Assembly: GCA_905211345.1 (NCBI GenBank)
Contig: CAJMAO010000001.1
Coordinates: 24,492-88,491 of the forward strand
Direction of reading: 5' to 3'
DNA: 64,000 nucleotides
DNA from: an uncultured Prevotella sp.
Lineage (GTDB): Bacteria > Bacteroidota > Bacteroidia > Bacteroidales > Bacteroidaceae
Shown here: positions 34,257-42,590 of the stretch, piece after piece
Layout of the letters: every line of letters starts with the position of its first letter
Position numbering within the stretch: the stretch's first letter is position 1
The notes under the pieces: model-generated
The model's input: only the letters and a program-made list of their open reading frames with translations
What the model was told of the DNA's origin: nothing
The model's database searches: none
Program-made: the position numbers and the translations under genes

Positions 34257-35361
34257 ACGTTACGGTAGAATTGAAAACTATCGTACCGGGATTAACTCCC
34301 GTATCGTAACGGGCCTTGAATATGCCGCCAGAAGAATAACGCACCATATATCCGTCGGCATTATAATCGGGATAGCCTGTATCGGGACTGTTTTTTAATG
34401 ATGTTACATACACATCGCCGCTCTCAGGGTCGACGGCAATCTCTACAGGACTGTCAATCTCGTCACCGGCAACAAATTGACGGTTCTCGCCTGTCTTCAT
34501 GTCATACACATTATATTGCGCAGGCGTAACCGTATATGAATAAGGTGCGTTGACGGTATAAATCAGCCCGCGTTGTTCGTCGACGGCCATAAGCGTGGCA
34601 TCAATTATTTTCTCAACCTTACCATCAACAAACTTACGCACACCTGCCTCGGTCTGACTACCAGTGGCGTATGTTCCGCTGTCAAGAATATACATGCCAC
34701 CACCAACTGCTGCAAGCTTTACCGGATTCAAGATTGCAGGATCCGTCACATTACGTGATGTGCCATCAGCAAGGTCTATAATAGAAACTGAAGGATTTAC
34801 TCCCGAACCGTAATCAGAATTTGCGACATAAAGTTTGCCGTCAGCCAAGCCCATTCCCTCGGGATAAGAACCTGCCTGATATACGGTTGTAGAATAATCG
34901 TCTGTGTCGATACGTGCCACATACCCGGCGTATGTAGATACAAATATATACTTACCACCGGCTACTACGCAACGTGGTTGCGTGCCTTTTTCCTGCCCCA
35001 TAAGCTCAACGGTGTTGAGTTGCTTGATTGACTTCAACGTGTTACGGTCAATCACTTCGACGGTATTTTCATCCGTAACGACAATATAAAGCCTATCCCC
35101 CGATACAACGGCGTCGTTAGGCGTACCACCAAGAGAACGGCCATTGACTGTCGAAAAGGCGTGTGGTGTCACCTTACCATCACTTGCCACGTATGTCAGC
35201 GAGCCGTCAATAAGACTATACGACGCACCTTCATTGACAACAAACACACCGTCAGTAACATAGACAGGTTGCGGTTGTGGCGTGAAATCATCATCGTCAC
35301 ACGCCGTGAATACCGACATACACAATGCCGCCACCGCGGCGATTGATAAAAACTTTTTCAT
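34249..35361 (-). CDS. btuG: BtuG-type surface lipoprotein (beta-propeller)
   Basis: A 370-residue lipoprotein. The lipobox is MSVFTACDDDD, with an acidic run after the cysteine that matches the Bacteroidota surface-export signal. The mature part has repeated blade-like segments (GTPNDAVVSGDRLYIVVTDE, 'QPRCVVAGGKYIFVSTYAGYVARID', 'YPEGMGLADGKLYVANSDYG'), a YncE/DUF5074-type beta-propeller. In Bacteroides thetaiotaomicron, BtuG is such a protein: it binds B12 very tightly and caps BtuB. Position directly behind btuB under the riboswitch supports the same role here. It follows btuB by 12 nt. Confidence 0.85.
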   Translation of the reverse strand: MKKFLSIAAVAALCMSVFTACDDDDFTPQPQPVYVTDGVFVVNEGASYSLIDGSLTYVASDGKVTPHAFSTVNGRSLGGTPNDAVVSGDRLYIVVTDENTVEVIDRNTLKSIKQLNTVELMGQEKGTQPRCVVAGGKYIFVSTYAGYVARIDTDDYSTTVYQAGSYPEGMGLADGKLYVANSDYGSGVNPSVSIIDLADGTSRNVTDPAILNPVKLAAVGGGMYILDSGTYATGSQTEAGVRKFVDGKVEKIIDATLMAVDEQRGLIYTVNAPYSYTVTPAQYNVYDMKTGENRQFVAGDEIDSPVEIAVDPESGDVYVTSLKNSPDTGYPDYNADGYMVRYSSGGIFKARYDTGVNPGTIVFNSTVTYE

Positions 35362-35373
35362 CTTAATAATTTT

Positions 35374-37368
35374 TTAGAATTTATATTTTACTGATAATTG
35401 CCAGCTTCTTCCGGGCATAGGGTAACGCGCCACTATCTCATACTGCTTATCAAGCAGATTCTTTACATCAACTCTAGCCTCAATAACGCCCGACCCTACA
35501 ACGAATTCGCGCCACGCTGTCATCCCCATTTCCATATATCCGGCCATACGTGTACCGTTATAATGGTTGTTATTGGTGTAACGATGGCTGATGCCATGAC
35601 CATGGGCTGAAACGTTAATCAACGGATTTTCGAAAGCTATAGCCGCACTTGCCTGATGTTCAGGCACATAAGCTATTTGGTTCCCATAATATTCAGACTT
35701 TTTGTTAGTGCGGTTCTCGGAACGTTGCCACGTATAGTTGGCCGTTGCGGTCAATGCGCTACGCCCACCCAGCCGCTGCCTTACAGTGGCTTCAGCCTCA
35801 ACGCCGTGACCTACCACCTTGCCGACGTTGATATTAGTCCATACAAACATATTGTAGGGCACAGCTACAATCATATCTTTCACTCGGTTTACATAGCCGT
35901 CTACCGACAACCTGACACTTGTGGCACGGTTATCACCACGGTTCCATGTCAAACCGAGATTTATCTGATCTGTGCTCTCAGGCAGTAAATCTGTGCTACC
36001 ATAATGATAAAAATACAACTCATTGAAGGTTGGAGCGCGGAATATGTTCTTGTACGAAAGACGCACATACAGGTCTTCATCCTTAAGAAGCCTATAAGAT
36101 GCCGACAGCGACGGCGAGAGCCGACGCATATCCCTTGCGCCGGGACCGCGTTTGGCGGCATTGAAGTAGAGCGAATAAAGTGCTCGCGCCATAACCGTCA
36201 ATCTGCCGGTGCGGTATCGCGCCGCGAGCGACTGTAGCACAGAATGACGGTATGGCCTTGTATCATCAGGGCGGCTACCACTTAAGTTATTGAATATGTA
36301 ATCGGCTGAATAGTTAAACGCCCACTTACCTTGTGGAGAATAAAGAAGGCATACCGAAGCGTAGGCTTCGCGCTGACGGTAAGATGCGTCGTTCTTTCCG
36401 TCCTTGTATAAGCCATCAGTATAATCAGATGCAGCCCAGTTGTATTTTGCCAACATCTTCATCGACAATCCACCTCTACTCCATGTTCTGTATTGCAACT
36501 GGGCAAAAGCGTTGCGCTCATGCAGGGCCTCGTCGCTAATATCTGTATAATATCTCACTTGCCCGGGTAACTCGCGATCGTTATTATAATAATACAACTT
36601 GCCGTTCAACGTGCTTTTTCCACCAGTACGCCATGTAAAGCCAACCTCGCCGTGACCGGAGTTCATCATGCTGTTAGTGCGACGCTCGCGTGTAACAAGC
36701 GACACATTTTTTAAGGTGAAAGGATAATCATTTTCGGCATACACATATTCGGCAGACGCTGTCAGCAAAAACCTATCGCTAAAACTTTGCGCATAGCTCA
36801 CGAACGGACTGATGTAGCCGAACGAGCCTGTTTTCAGATGCACCGTAAGATGCGGTCTCCTGTCGGCTGATGGCTGAGTAACCGTATTAACGGATAGCAC
36901 GGCGGCATGGGCCGACAGTCGCGCAGGTATGAAAATGTCGTCATTGTCGCCTACGGCGAGCATCACACTTGCCACGTTGTCAAGCGTATACCGCGACAAG
37001 TCAATCTCACCTGTCTGACAATCACTAAGCGCCACCCCGTCATAACTTACCCCCGTATGTCGTGCACCGAAACCACGCACTGACACCGTCTTCATACCGC
37101 CCGCGCCACCATAGTCGCGCAGAACCACACCGGGCAGCCTGCGCAGAGCGTCGGCCATATCTGCAATGCCGAAACGGCGCATGGCCTCAGCGTCGACCAA
37201 ATGCAACGGAGCCGTGGCCGAAACTCGTGATGCTCCGGCATTACCCCTCACGGTTACGCCATCAAGTACACGGCTGCCTGCTATACTATCGCTTGTATGT
37301 GTCTGGGCAAACGTTGACCATGCTGAAGCCACCGCCAATGACAATGACAATAATCTAAAACTTTTCAA
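35374..37368 (-). CDS. btuB: TonB-dependent cobalamin receptor
   Basis: A 664-residue outer-membrane receptor. A signal peptide (MKSFRLLSLSLAVASAWSTF, cleavage after AQ) is followed by a plug domain at about 30-150 (RRFGIADMADALRRLPGVVL, then SVRGFGARHTGVSYDGV). The rest is a 22-strand barrel ending in the aromatic-rich RSWQLSVKYKF. It imports cobalamin with TonB energy and BtuG. The start is a TTG at 37368; no ATG fits, and an in-frame stop lies 12 nt upstream. It is the first gene of btuB-btuG-btuF-btuC, about 50 nt behind a cobalamin riboswitch. No carboxypeptidase-like SusC extension is present. Confidence 0.9.
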   Translation of the reverse strand: MKSFRLLSLSLAVASAWSTFAQTHTSDSIAGSRVLDGVTVRGNAGASRVSATAPLHLVDAEAMRRFGIADMADALRRLPGVVLRDYGGAGGMKTVSVRGFGARHTGVSYDGVALSDCQTGEIDLSRYTLDNVASVMLAVGDNDDIFIPARLSAHAAVLSVNTVTQPSADRRPHLTVHLKTGSFGYISPFVSYAQSFSDRFLLTASAEYVYAENDYPFTLKNVSLVTRERRTNSMMNSGHGEVGFTWRTGGKSTLNGKLYYYNNDRELPGQVRYYTDISDEALHERNAFAQLQYRTWSRGGLSMKMLAKYNWAASDYTDGLYKDGKNDASYRQREAYASVCLLYSPQGKWAFNYSADYIFNNLSGSRPDDTRPYRHSVLQSLAARYRTGRLTVMARALYSLYFNAAKRGPGARDMRRLSPSLSASYRLLKDEDLYVRLSYKNIFRAPTFNELYFYHYGSTDLLPESTDQINLGLTWNRGDNRATSVRLSVDGYVNRVKDMIVAVPYNMFVWTNINVGKVVGHGVEAEATVRQRLGGRSALTATANYTWQRSENRTNKKSEYYGNQIAYVPEHQASAAIAFENPLINVSAHGHGISHRYTNNNHYNGTRMAGYMEMGMTAWREFVVGSGVIEARVDVKNLLDKQYEIVARYPMPGRSWQLSVKYKF

Positions 37369-37377
37369 TGCGAATAC

Positions 37378-37420
37378 TTATAATACACCGCTCTCCTCGA
37401 AGCGGTAGATTAAACATCAT
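37378..37420 (-). promoter_or_regulatory. Possible expression-platform hairpin before btuB
   Basis: Reading leftward between the riboswitch and the TTG start, ACCGCT and AGCGGT pair around TCGAGGAG. A GAGGAG string is in the loop. It could be part of the switch that controls btuB translation, or a short anti-structure. No T run follows, so transcription termination is less likely. Confidence 0.4.
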
Positions 37421-37421
37421 G

Positions 37422-37594
37422 CCGACGGCAGGTCTTCTGACTTCGCTACCTCAAGAACCAACGGCCTTCCCGGCGTAAAAACTGTGCCAGTGGCTTTCTT
37501 TGTCAGCCTTGCTAAGGGTAGCTCACAGCAGCGGGACTGTACGGGATTCTCACCCGTTTCCCTTTTAATCACTGGTGTGTGAACCAATCAGCGG
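37422..37594 (-). ncRNA. Cobalamin (adenosylcobalamin) riboswitch
   Basis: Reading leftward, the RNA contains AGTCAGAAGACCTGCC (37427-37442), the B12 box with one base different from AGTCAGGAGACCTGCC. Upstream it has GGGAAACGGGTGAGAATCCC and 'GTACAGTCCCGCTGCTGTGA', the conserved core of the class. It starts just after a TAACTTTG promoter and ends about 55 nt before btuB. Known members repress cobalamin uptake genes when the ligand is bound. Confidence 0.95.
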
Positions 37595-37596
37595 GG

Positions 37597-37604
37597 CAAA
37601 GTTA
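37597..37604 (-). promoter_or_regulatory. -7 element TAACTTTG of the btu operon
   Basis: Reading leftward, TAACTTTG fits TAnnTTTG and places the transcript start about 5 nt later, right at the 5' edge of the riboswitch. Confidence 0.7.
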
Positions 37605-37721
37605 CGCTTTTTCCGTCAAACGACAAAGCATATCGCATAGAAAAATACAGGATTAAATATATAATGATGTAATATAATTAAGAATGTAAGATTCCAGCGG
37701 AAATATTTCTAGTATTAAGGC

Positions 37722-38336
37722 TCATTCGCTTTCGCCGTGCAACCGTGGCAACGATATGTGGAACTTCACAGCGGCCAGCCTTACGGCCACCACTATGACG
37801 AAACACGCTGCAGCAGCGATTCCAGCCCCGAAGCCTAATCGGAAACATGCATAATAAGCAATTCCGCCGATGATGCAGGCTATGGCGTAAATCTCCTTGC
37901 GAAAAATAAGCGGCACCTCATTGATAAGCACGTCACGTATTACACCGCCGGCGGCTCCCGTTATGCAACCCATGATAACGGCCACCCAAAAAGGATAACC
38001 GCCGAGCAACGTCTTCTGCAAACCAGCCACTGTGAACAAGGCCAAACCGAGTGTATCGAAAAGAAACCATGTGGCGGCAAACCTTGCTATGGCTTTCTTG
38101 AATACTATCGCCGTAAGCAAGGCTGCAGCCGTACACACCATATATATAGAATCGGTCATCCAGAATGGCGTGACTCCCAGCATTACGTCTCTTATCGTGC
38201 CGCCGCCTATGGCTGTGGCTAATCCTACTACATAGCCGCCGAACCAGTCGAACTGTTTAAAAGCAGCCCAGCGTATACCGGATATGGCGAAAGCGAATGT
38301 GCCGAGAAATTCTATTACCAGCTGCAAAGTGTTCAT
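37722..38336 (-). CDS. TRIC-family cation channel protein (YadS/UPF0126-like)
   Basis: A 204-residue membrane protein with about seven helices and two internally repeated glycine motifs: AIGGGTIRDVMLGVTPFW (about 42-59) and GAAGGVIRDVLINEVPLI (about 127-144). These are the signatures of bacterial trimeric intracellular cation channels, probably K+ conducting. It overlaps the stop of the hydroxyacid dehydrogenase by 4 nt (ATGA), so the two genes are translationally coupled, although no functional link is obvious. Confidence 0.88.
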   Translation of the reverse strand: MNTLQLVIEFLGTFAFAISGIRWAAFKQFDWFGGYVVGLATAIGGGTIRDVMLGVTPFWMTDSIYMVCTAAALLTAIVFKKAIARFAATWFLFDTLGLALFTVAGLQKTLLGGYPFWVAVIMGCITGAAGGVIRDVLINEVPLIFRKEIYAIACIIGGIAYYACFRLGFGAGIAAAACFVIVVAVRLAAVKFHISLPRLHGESE

Positions 38337-39286
38337 CTTACTACATTCATTGGTTCGCCGGAGGCAAACGCCTTAATGTTGGCGGCGGCCGTGGCTATGA
38401 GACGCGTACGCGCCTCGATCGTAGCCCATGCTATGTGTGGTGTTATGTATGCGTTGGGAGCACTCAACAACGGATTGTCGGCACGCGGCGGCTCATCGAC
38501 CATGACATCGGCACCGTATCCTCCCAACTGCCCGTCGGCAAGTGCGGCGGCCACGTCAGCCTCAACCACAAGTGGCCCGCGTCCAGTGTTCACAAGTAGG
38601 GCACCGCGCTTCATACGCGAAAGCGTATCTTTATTTACCATACCCCGTGTAGACTCCGTCAACGGGCAGTGCAGCGTCAACACATCACTTATACCCAGCA
38701 AGCCGTCAAAAGTGGTTTTCTGTATGCCCTCAGGCAAGCTGGCCGAGCTTTTACTCGTACAGGCAAACACGTCCATGCCCAAACTGCGCGCAACACAGGC
38801 AACCTTGCGGCCAATGTTTCCCAACCCCACCACGCCGAGAGTTTTGCCGGCCAATTCGTGCAAGGCGGTGTCCCAATAGCAAAAGTCAGGCGAGGCGCTC
38901 CACCGCCCCGCACGGTTCAAGCGAGCATAGCTTGCCACACGGTTAGTCATGTTGAGTATATGGGCCAGCGTCATCTGCACCACGCTGTCGGTGCTGTATG
39001 CTGGCACGTTGGTCACCGTCACACCGCATTGCACGGCCGCAGCCGTGTCAACCACATTGTAGCCAGTGGCCAGCACACCTATATATTTAAGATACGGAAG
39101 GTTTTTAATCAAGTTGGCCGTCATCACCACCTTATTGGTGAGCACTGCATCGGCACCATCGACCCGGGCCGCAATTTCACAGGGTGCCGTGCGGTCGTAT
39201 ACCGTCACATCGCCACATTCCTCAAGCGCAGCCCACGACAAGTCACCGGGATTGACGCTGTATCCGTCAAGCACTATTATTTTCAT
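38333..39286 (-). CDS. D-2-hydroxyacid dehydrogenase (hydroxypyruvate/glycerate type)
   Basis: A 317-residue NAD(P)-dependent dehydrogenase of the D-isomer-specific family. The cofactor motif is LGVVGLGNIGRKVA (about 148-161). The catalytic residues are R in VNTGRGPLVVE (about 235), E in DVMVDEPP (about 264) and H in ITPHIAWAT (about 283). It most resembles glycerate dehydrogenase/hydroxypyruvate reductase, but D-lactate or other 2-keto acids are possible. It lies 71 nt downstream of rarA and overlaps the channel gene at its stop. Confidence 0.85.
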   Translation of the reverse strand: MKIIVLDGYSVNPGDLSWAALEECGDVTVYDRTAPCEIAARVDGADAVLTNKVVMTANLIKNLPYLKYIGVLATGYNVVDTAAAVQCGVTVTNVPAYSTDSVVQMTLAHILNMTNRVASYARLNRAGRWSASPDFCYWDTALHELAGKTLGVVGLGNIGRKVACVARSLGMDVFACTSKSSASLPEGIQKTTFDGLLGISDVLTLHCPLTESTRGMVNKDTLSRMKRGALLVNTGRGPLVVEADVAAALADGQLGGYGADVMVDEPPRADNPLLSAPNAYITPHIAWATIEARTRLIATAAANIKAFASGEPMNVVR

Positions 39287-39357
39287 AAAATTATATTTTT
39301 AAGTGAAAGTCGAAAAAATCATTTTATATATCATTATAATTCTTCGTTCTTCACTCT

Positions 39358-40632
39358 TTACTTTTCATACCTTTTTCCCCAACTTTGCAGCATCCGTTGG
39401 TACATCTTTTCTTCCGAAGGCGAATGCTGGGCGTGCCACAGGCGCTCGTCCTGCAGACCGTCTGGCAGATACTGCTGGGCGACAAAGTTGCCATCATAAT
39501 CGTGAGCATACTTATACCCCTCATGATACCCCAACTCGGCCATAAGTTTCGTCGGGGCATTGCGTAAATGCAGCGGCACTGGCCGGTTGCCGGTACGCCT
39601 CACAAGGTCGATAGCCGCAGCTATGCCATTGTAGGCGGAATTACTTTTCGCACTCGTAGCAAGATAAACCGTAGCTTCGGCCAATGGTATACACCCTTCA
39701 GGCCAACCAATCTTACTTACGGCGTCAAAGGCTGCATTAGCAAGCAACAAAGCGTTCGGATTGGCCAGTCCTATGTCTTCGGCCGCGCTTATAACCAAGC
39801 GGCGGGCTATGAACTTAGGATCCTCGCCACCCTCTATCATGCGGGCCAACCAATAAAGAGCCGCATCGGGATCAGAGCCGCGTATGCTCTTGATAAAGGC
39901 TGACGCTATGTCGTAGTGCATTTCGCCGCCCTTGTCATAAGCCAAAGGGTTCTGTTGCAAGCAACTCTCTACCAAAGCATCGGTTATCTCGACAGAACCG
40001 CCGCCAGCCGCCCCTACGGCCAGTTCAAGCGTGTTGAGCAACTTGCGCGCGTCGCCTCCACTATATCTCAGGAGTGCGTCAGTTTCCTTAAGCGTCACTT
40101 GCCTGCGTCTTAGTTCGTCGTCTTCGGTCAACGCACGTTGGAGCAACTCCAACAAATCGTCTTTATCCAACGGTTCGAGCACATAAAGCTGGCAGCGTGA
40201 CAACAAAGGCCGGATAACCTCAAACGAAGGATTTTCCGTGGTAGCGCCTATCAGTGTCACTACTCCCTGCTCCACTGCCGCCAAAAGCGAGTCCTGCTGA
40301 CTCTTGCTGAAGCGATGAATCTCGTCGATGAATAAGATCGGTGCGTTGCTGTTAAAAAAGCCCGTACGACGAGCCTTGTCAATAACATCCCTCACATCTT
40401 TAACGCCACTCGACACGGCACTCAGGGTATACAGCGGAACTTTCAGCTCACCCGCCACAATGAGCGCCAGCGTTGTCTTGCCAACTCCCGGCGGCCCCCA
40501 CAGTATGAACGATGACACGCGCCCCCGCTCAACCATGCGGCGCAGCACGCCGCCGGAACCTACTAGGTGGCGCTGGCCCACATACTCGTTAAGCGTCTTG
40601 GGCCTCAGTCTCTCTGCCAAAGGTTTTACCAT
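39358..40632 (-). CDS. rarA: Replication-associated recombination protein A
   Basis: A 424-residue clamp-loader-like AAA+ ATPase (RarA/MgsA) acting at stalled forks. It starts MVKPLAERLRPKTLNEYVGQ. Walker A is GPPGVGKTT, Walker B LFIDEIHRFSKSQQD, and sensor 1 IGATTENPSFEVI. The C-terminal tetramerisation domain ends with the conserved LRNAPTKLMAELGYHEGYKY and YLPDGL. The open frame continues far upstream, but the promoter TACTTTTG at 40643-40650 lies only 11 nt before the ATG at 40632, so the long version is unlikely and the mRNA leader is very short. Confidence 0.93.
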   Translation of the reverse strand: MVKPLAERLRPKTLNEYVGQRHLVGSGGVLRRMVERGRVSSFILWGPPGVGKTTLALIVAGELKVPLYTLSAVSSGVKDVRDVIDKARRTGFFNSNAPILFIDEIHRFSKSQQDSLLAAVEQGVVTLIGATTENPSFEVIRPLLSRCQLYVLEPLDKDDLLELLQRALTEDDELRRRQVTLKETDALLRYSGGDARKLLNTLELAVGAAGGGSVEITDALVESCLQQNPLAYDKGGEMHYDIASAFIKSIRGSDPDAALYWLARMIEGGEDPKFIARRLVISAAEDIGLANPNALLLANAAFDAVSKIGWPEGCIPLAEATVYLATSAKSNSAYNGIAAAIDLVRRTGNRPVPLHLRNAPTKLMAELGYHEGYKYAHDYDGNFVAQQYLPDGLQDERLWHAQHSPSEEKMYQRMLQSWGKRYEK

Positions 40633-40642
40633 AATGATATTG

Positions 40643-40650
40643 CAAAAGTA
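40643..40650 (-). promoter_or_regulatory. -7 element TACTTTTG for rarA (very short leader)
   Basis: Reading leftward, TACTTTTG lies 10 nt upstream of the rarA ATG. A start about 4-7 nt after the element gives a nearly leaderless mRNA. Confidence 0.55.
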
Positions 40651-40712
40651 AGAAATATACCCGACAGGGCAAAAAATATCATCCAAAAACTTGCAGGTAA
40701 CGGATAATGTAT

Positions 40713-40720
40713 TACTTTTG
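40713..40720 (+). promoter_or_regulatory. -7 element TACTTTTG for the omega-amidase gene
   Basis: The rightward TACTTTTG is the same octamer as in the divergent rarA promoter. It excludes starts before about 40725 and points to the GTG at 40751. Confidence 0.6.
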
Positions 40721-40750
40721 CAACACACTATAGAAACAAAAACTCTTACG

Positions 40751-41503
40751 GTGACCGTTACAATCCTGCAGACCGACGTTATACAGGCACGTCCCGAAGC
40801 CAACATGGCTGCGGCATGGGATCTAATGGCTGCCGCGCCGGGAGCAGACATTTACGTGTTGCCCGAGATGTGGATCGCGGGATTCCCTGCCTCCGACGCC
40901 CAAAGCCACGATGATGCCCTGGCGTGGATGAGGCGCGCTGCAGCCGCAACCGGTGCCGCCGTCAGTGGCACACTGACGGTAAGGGGTTCAGACGGATTCC
41001 TGCGCAACAGGCACTACTTCATAAAGCCTGACGGCACGACTGCGTATTACGACAAGCGCCACCTTTTCACCCACGGCGGCGAAGACGGCAAATACATTAA
41101 TGGCAACAGCCGTGTAATAGTCAAGCACGCAGGGATGCGTTTCCTTCTTCTTACGTGCTACGACCTGCGCTTCCCTGTATGGGCACGCTGCCGCCAAGAC
41201 TACGACGCGATAATACTGCCAGCACAATGGCCTGCAAAACGTATGTCCGCATGGCACATACTGACAAGAGCCCGCGCCATAGAGAACCAGTGCTACATAA
41301 TAGCCGCCAACCGAACGGCATCACACGATGCACACTACATCGGCCACAGTGCCGTAATCGACTACGCCGGACGCACCATTGTCCAAGCACGGGATCGGAT
41401 TGCGCAGACCGTCACCGCAACCATAAGCAAAGCCGCCCTCGACAACGCCCGCGCGACATTCCCTGCGCTGGCAGATGCCGACAGCTTCAACATATTCATA
41501 TAA
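40751..41503 (+). CDS. Nitrilase-superfamily omega-amidase (YafV-like)
   Basis: A 250-residue carbon-nitrogen hydrolase. The Glu-Lys-Cys triad is visible in YVLPEMWIAGF, YYDKRHLFTHGGE and LLTCYDLRFP; the last two segments are typical of omega-amidases that deaminate 2-oxoglutaramate and 2-oxosuccinamate. The start is taken as GTG 40751 (MTVTILQTDVIQ), because homologues begin with this strand and upstream in-frame codons lie before the promoter. Divergent from rarA. It precedes an unknown acidic gene by 29 nt. Confidence 0.85.
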   Translation: MTVTILQTDVIQARPEANMAAAWDLMAAAPGADIYVLPEMWIAGFPASDAQSHDDALAWMRRAAAATGAAVSGTLTVRGSDGFLRNRHYFIKPDGTTAYYDKRHLFTHGGEDGKYINGNSRVIVKHAGMRFLLLTCYDLRFPVWARCRQDYDAIILPAQWPAKRMSAWHILTRARAIENQCYIIAANRTASHDAHYIGHSAVIDYAGRTIVQARDRIAQTVTATISKAALDNARATFPALADADSFNIFI

Positions 41504-41532
41504 AATAAAAACAAAACACATCAAAGAAAAAT

Positions 41533-42324
41533 ATGAAAACCGCCGACAAGAAGACCCTCACACTGAAGACCCTCACCAAGGGCAACGTATGGGACATTCA
41601 GGAGAACGACGTGCTCAGGATGCTGGCCGACGCAGAAAAAGACGCTGATGCCAAAGACAACCTGCGCCACTATATCGACATAATACGCAGCGCGTTCGAC
41701 ATGGAAGACCTTAAGACACCGCGCCCCGAAGCCCTCAAGCAATACGAGAACCGCGGATACAAAACGGCCGCCGTGCGCCTTGCCGACGGACAAGAGCACA
41801 CCGTAGCCCTAAAGAAAAAGCCCATAACACGCGTAACCGACCTTACATACGAAAACATACGCCATATCTCAGCCGACAAACTGGTAGAAGTGCTAGACCG
41901 CAACTTCGGCGGAGGCTGGGACTCGTTGCCACAGAGTATACAAGACATCATACAGAGCGGTTTCGACATAAGCACAACCACGCTGCCAAAAGAGCGTCTG
42001 CACAAGCCCGGAGGAATGTATGAGAAAAAACTTGCTGACGGATATGCCGTGCTCGAGATAGCCAAAGGAGCATGGACCGAAGCTATCTTCGCCAAGCCCA
42101 AACCAGAGGCCGAAAAACCGCGGGCCGAAGCCCCGAAACGACCTGAAGGGCAGCCTGACGACGACACAGACTACGACATGCCAACTGACGACAACTATGC
42201 AGACAGCGATGACGACTATGACGACGACCGGCTTACCGAGGAAAGTTATCGCACCACTATCGAAGAAAATCCTGAAGACCTCGAACTGTCGGCTGAAGAC
42301 GTAGCCGACGACGACGAGTATTGA
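41533..42324 (+). CDS. Unknown protein with a strongly acidic C-terminal tail
   Basis: A 263-residue cytoplasmic protein. Residues about 1-185 appear folded and mixed alpha/beta, with two similar-sized halves (the first around 'RHYIDIIRSAFD', the second around 'NFGGGWDSLPQSIQDIIQ'). Residues about 190-263 are low-complexity: Pro/Glu/Ala, then a run of Asp and Tyr (DDDTDYDMPTDD and DSDDDYDDD). No family is recognised. The tail could mimic nucleic acid or bind metal or basic proteins. It is probably co-transcribed with the omega-amidase and ends at a strong terminator. Confidence 0.75.
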   Translation: MKTADKKTLTLKTLTKGNVWDIQENDVLRMLADAEKDADAKDNLRHYIDIIRSAFDMEDLKTPRPEALKQYENRGYKTAAVRLADGQEHTVALKKKPITRVTDLTYENIRHISADKLVEVLDRNFGGGWDSLPQSIQDIIQSGFDISTTTLPKERLHKPGGMYEKKLADGYAVLEIAKGAWTEAIFAKPKPEAEKPRAEAPKRPEGQPDDDTDYDMPTDDNYADSDDDYDDDRLTEESYRTTIEENPEDLELSAEDVADDDEY

Positions 42325-42348
42325 CACAAAACAGGCAAAACAGATAAA

Positions 42349-42390
42349 AAAAGAGCCGCACGGGTGATAATGCCCGTGCGGCTCTTTTGC
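42349..42390 (+). terminator. Terminator after the acidic protein
   Basis: AAGAGCCGCACGGG and CCCGTGCGGCTCTT form a perfect 14-bp stem around TGATAATG, followed by TT; the other side gives T-rich sequence leftward. Confidence 0.8.
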
Positions 42391-42494
42391 GTAACATAAT
42401 CCTATAGCACAACTTCCGCCGGCAGGCACCACGCCACAGGCAAAGCCGTGGAAGAACACGGAAAAGATTTTTCCGGACGGTTCAGACTAAAAGT

Positions 42495-42555
42495 GCGGAT
42501 GACCTGCACAAAGTGTGCGGACGGCCTGCGCACACTTTGCAGACCGCCCGCACAA
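42495..42555. repeat. Nested inverted repeats of GTGTGCGG units
   Basis: CAAAGTGTGCG (42509-42519) and CGCACACTTTG (42529-42539) form a perfect 11-bp inverted repeat. It is flanked by shorter related units (GTGCGG-ATGACC-TGCAC and GCAGACC-GCCCGCAC). It lies between the terminator and the end of the convergent lipoprotein gene. It may be a mobile or REP-like palindromic cluster, or the lipoprotein terminator. Confidence 0.6.
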
Positions 42556-42590
42556 GTAATATCAACGGCTTTTAAGACAGGGGATGCACG

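Noticed and set aside
36600..37368. A start-codon error or frameshift at the 5' end of btuB
   Set aside because: The frame gives an intact signal peptide and plug domain from TTG 37368; an in-frame stop upstream shows nothing is missing.
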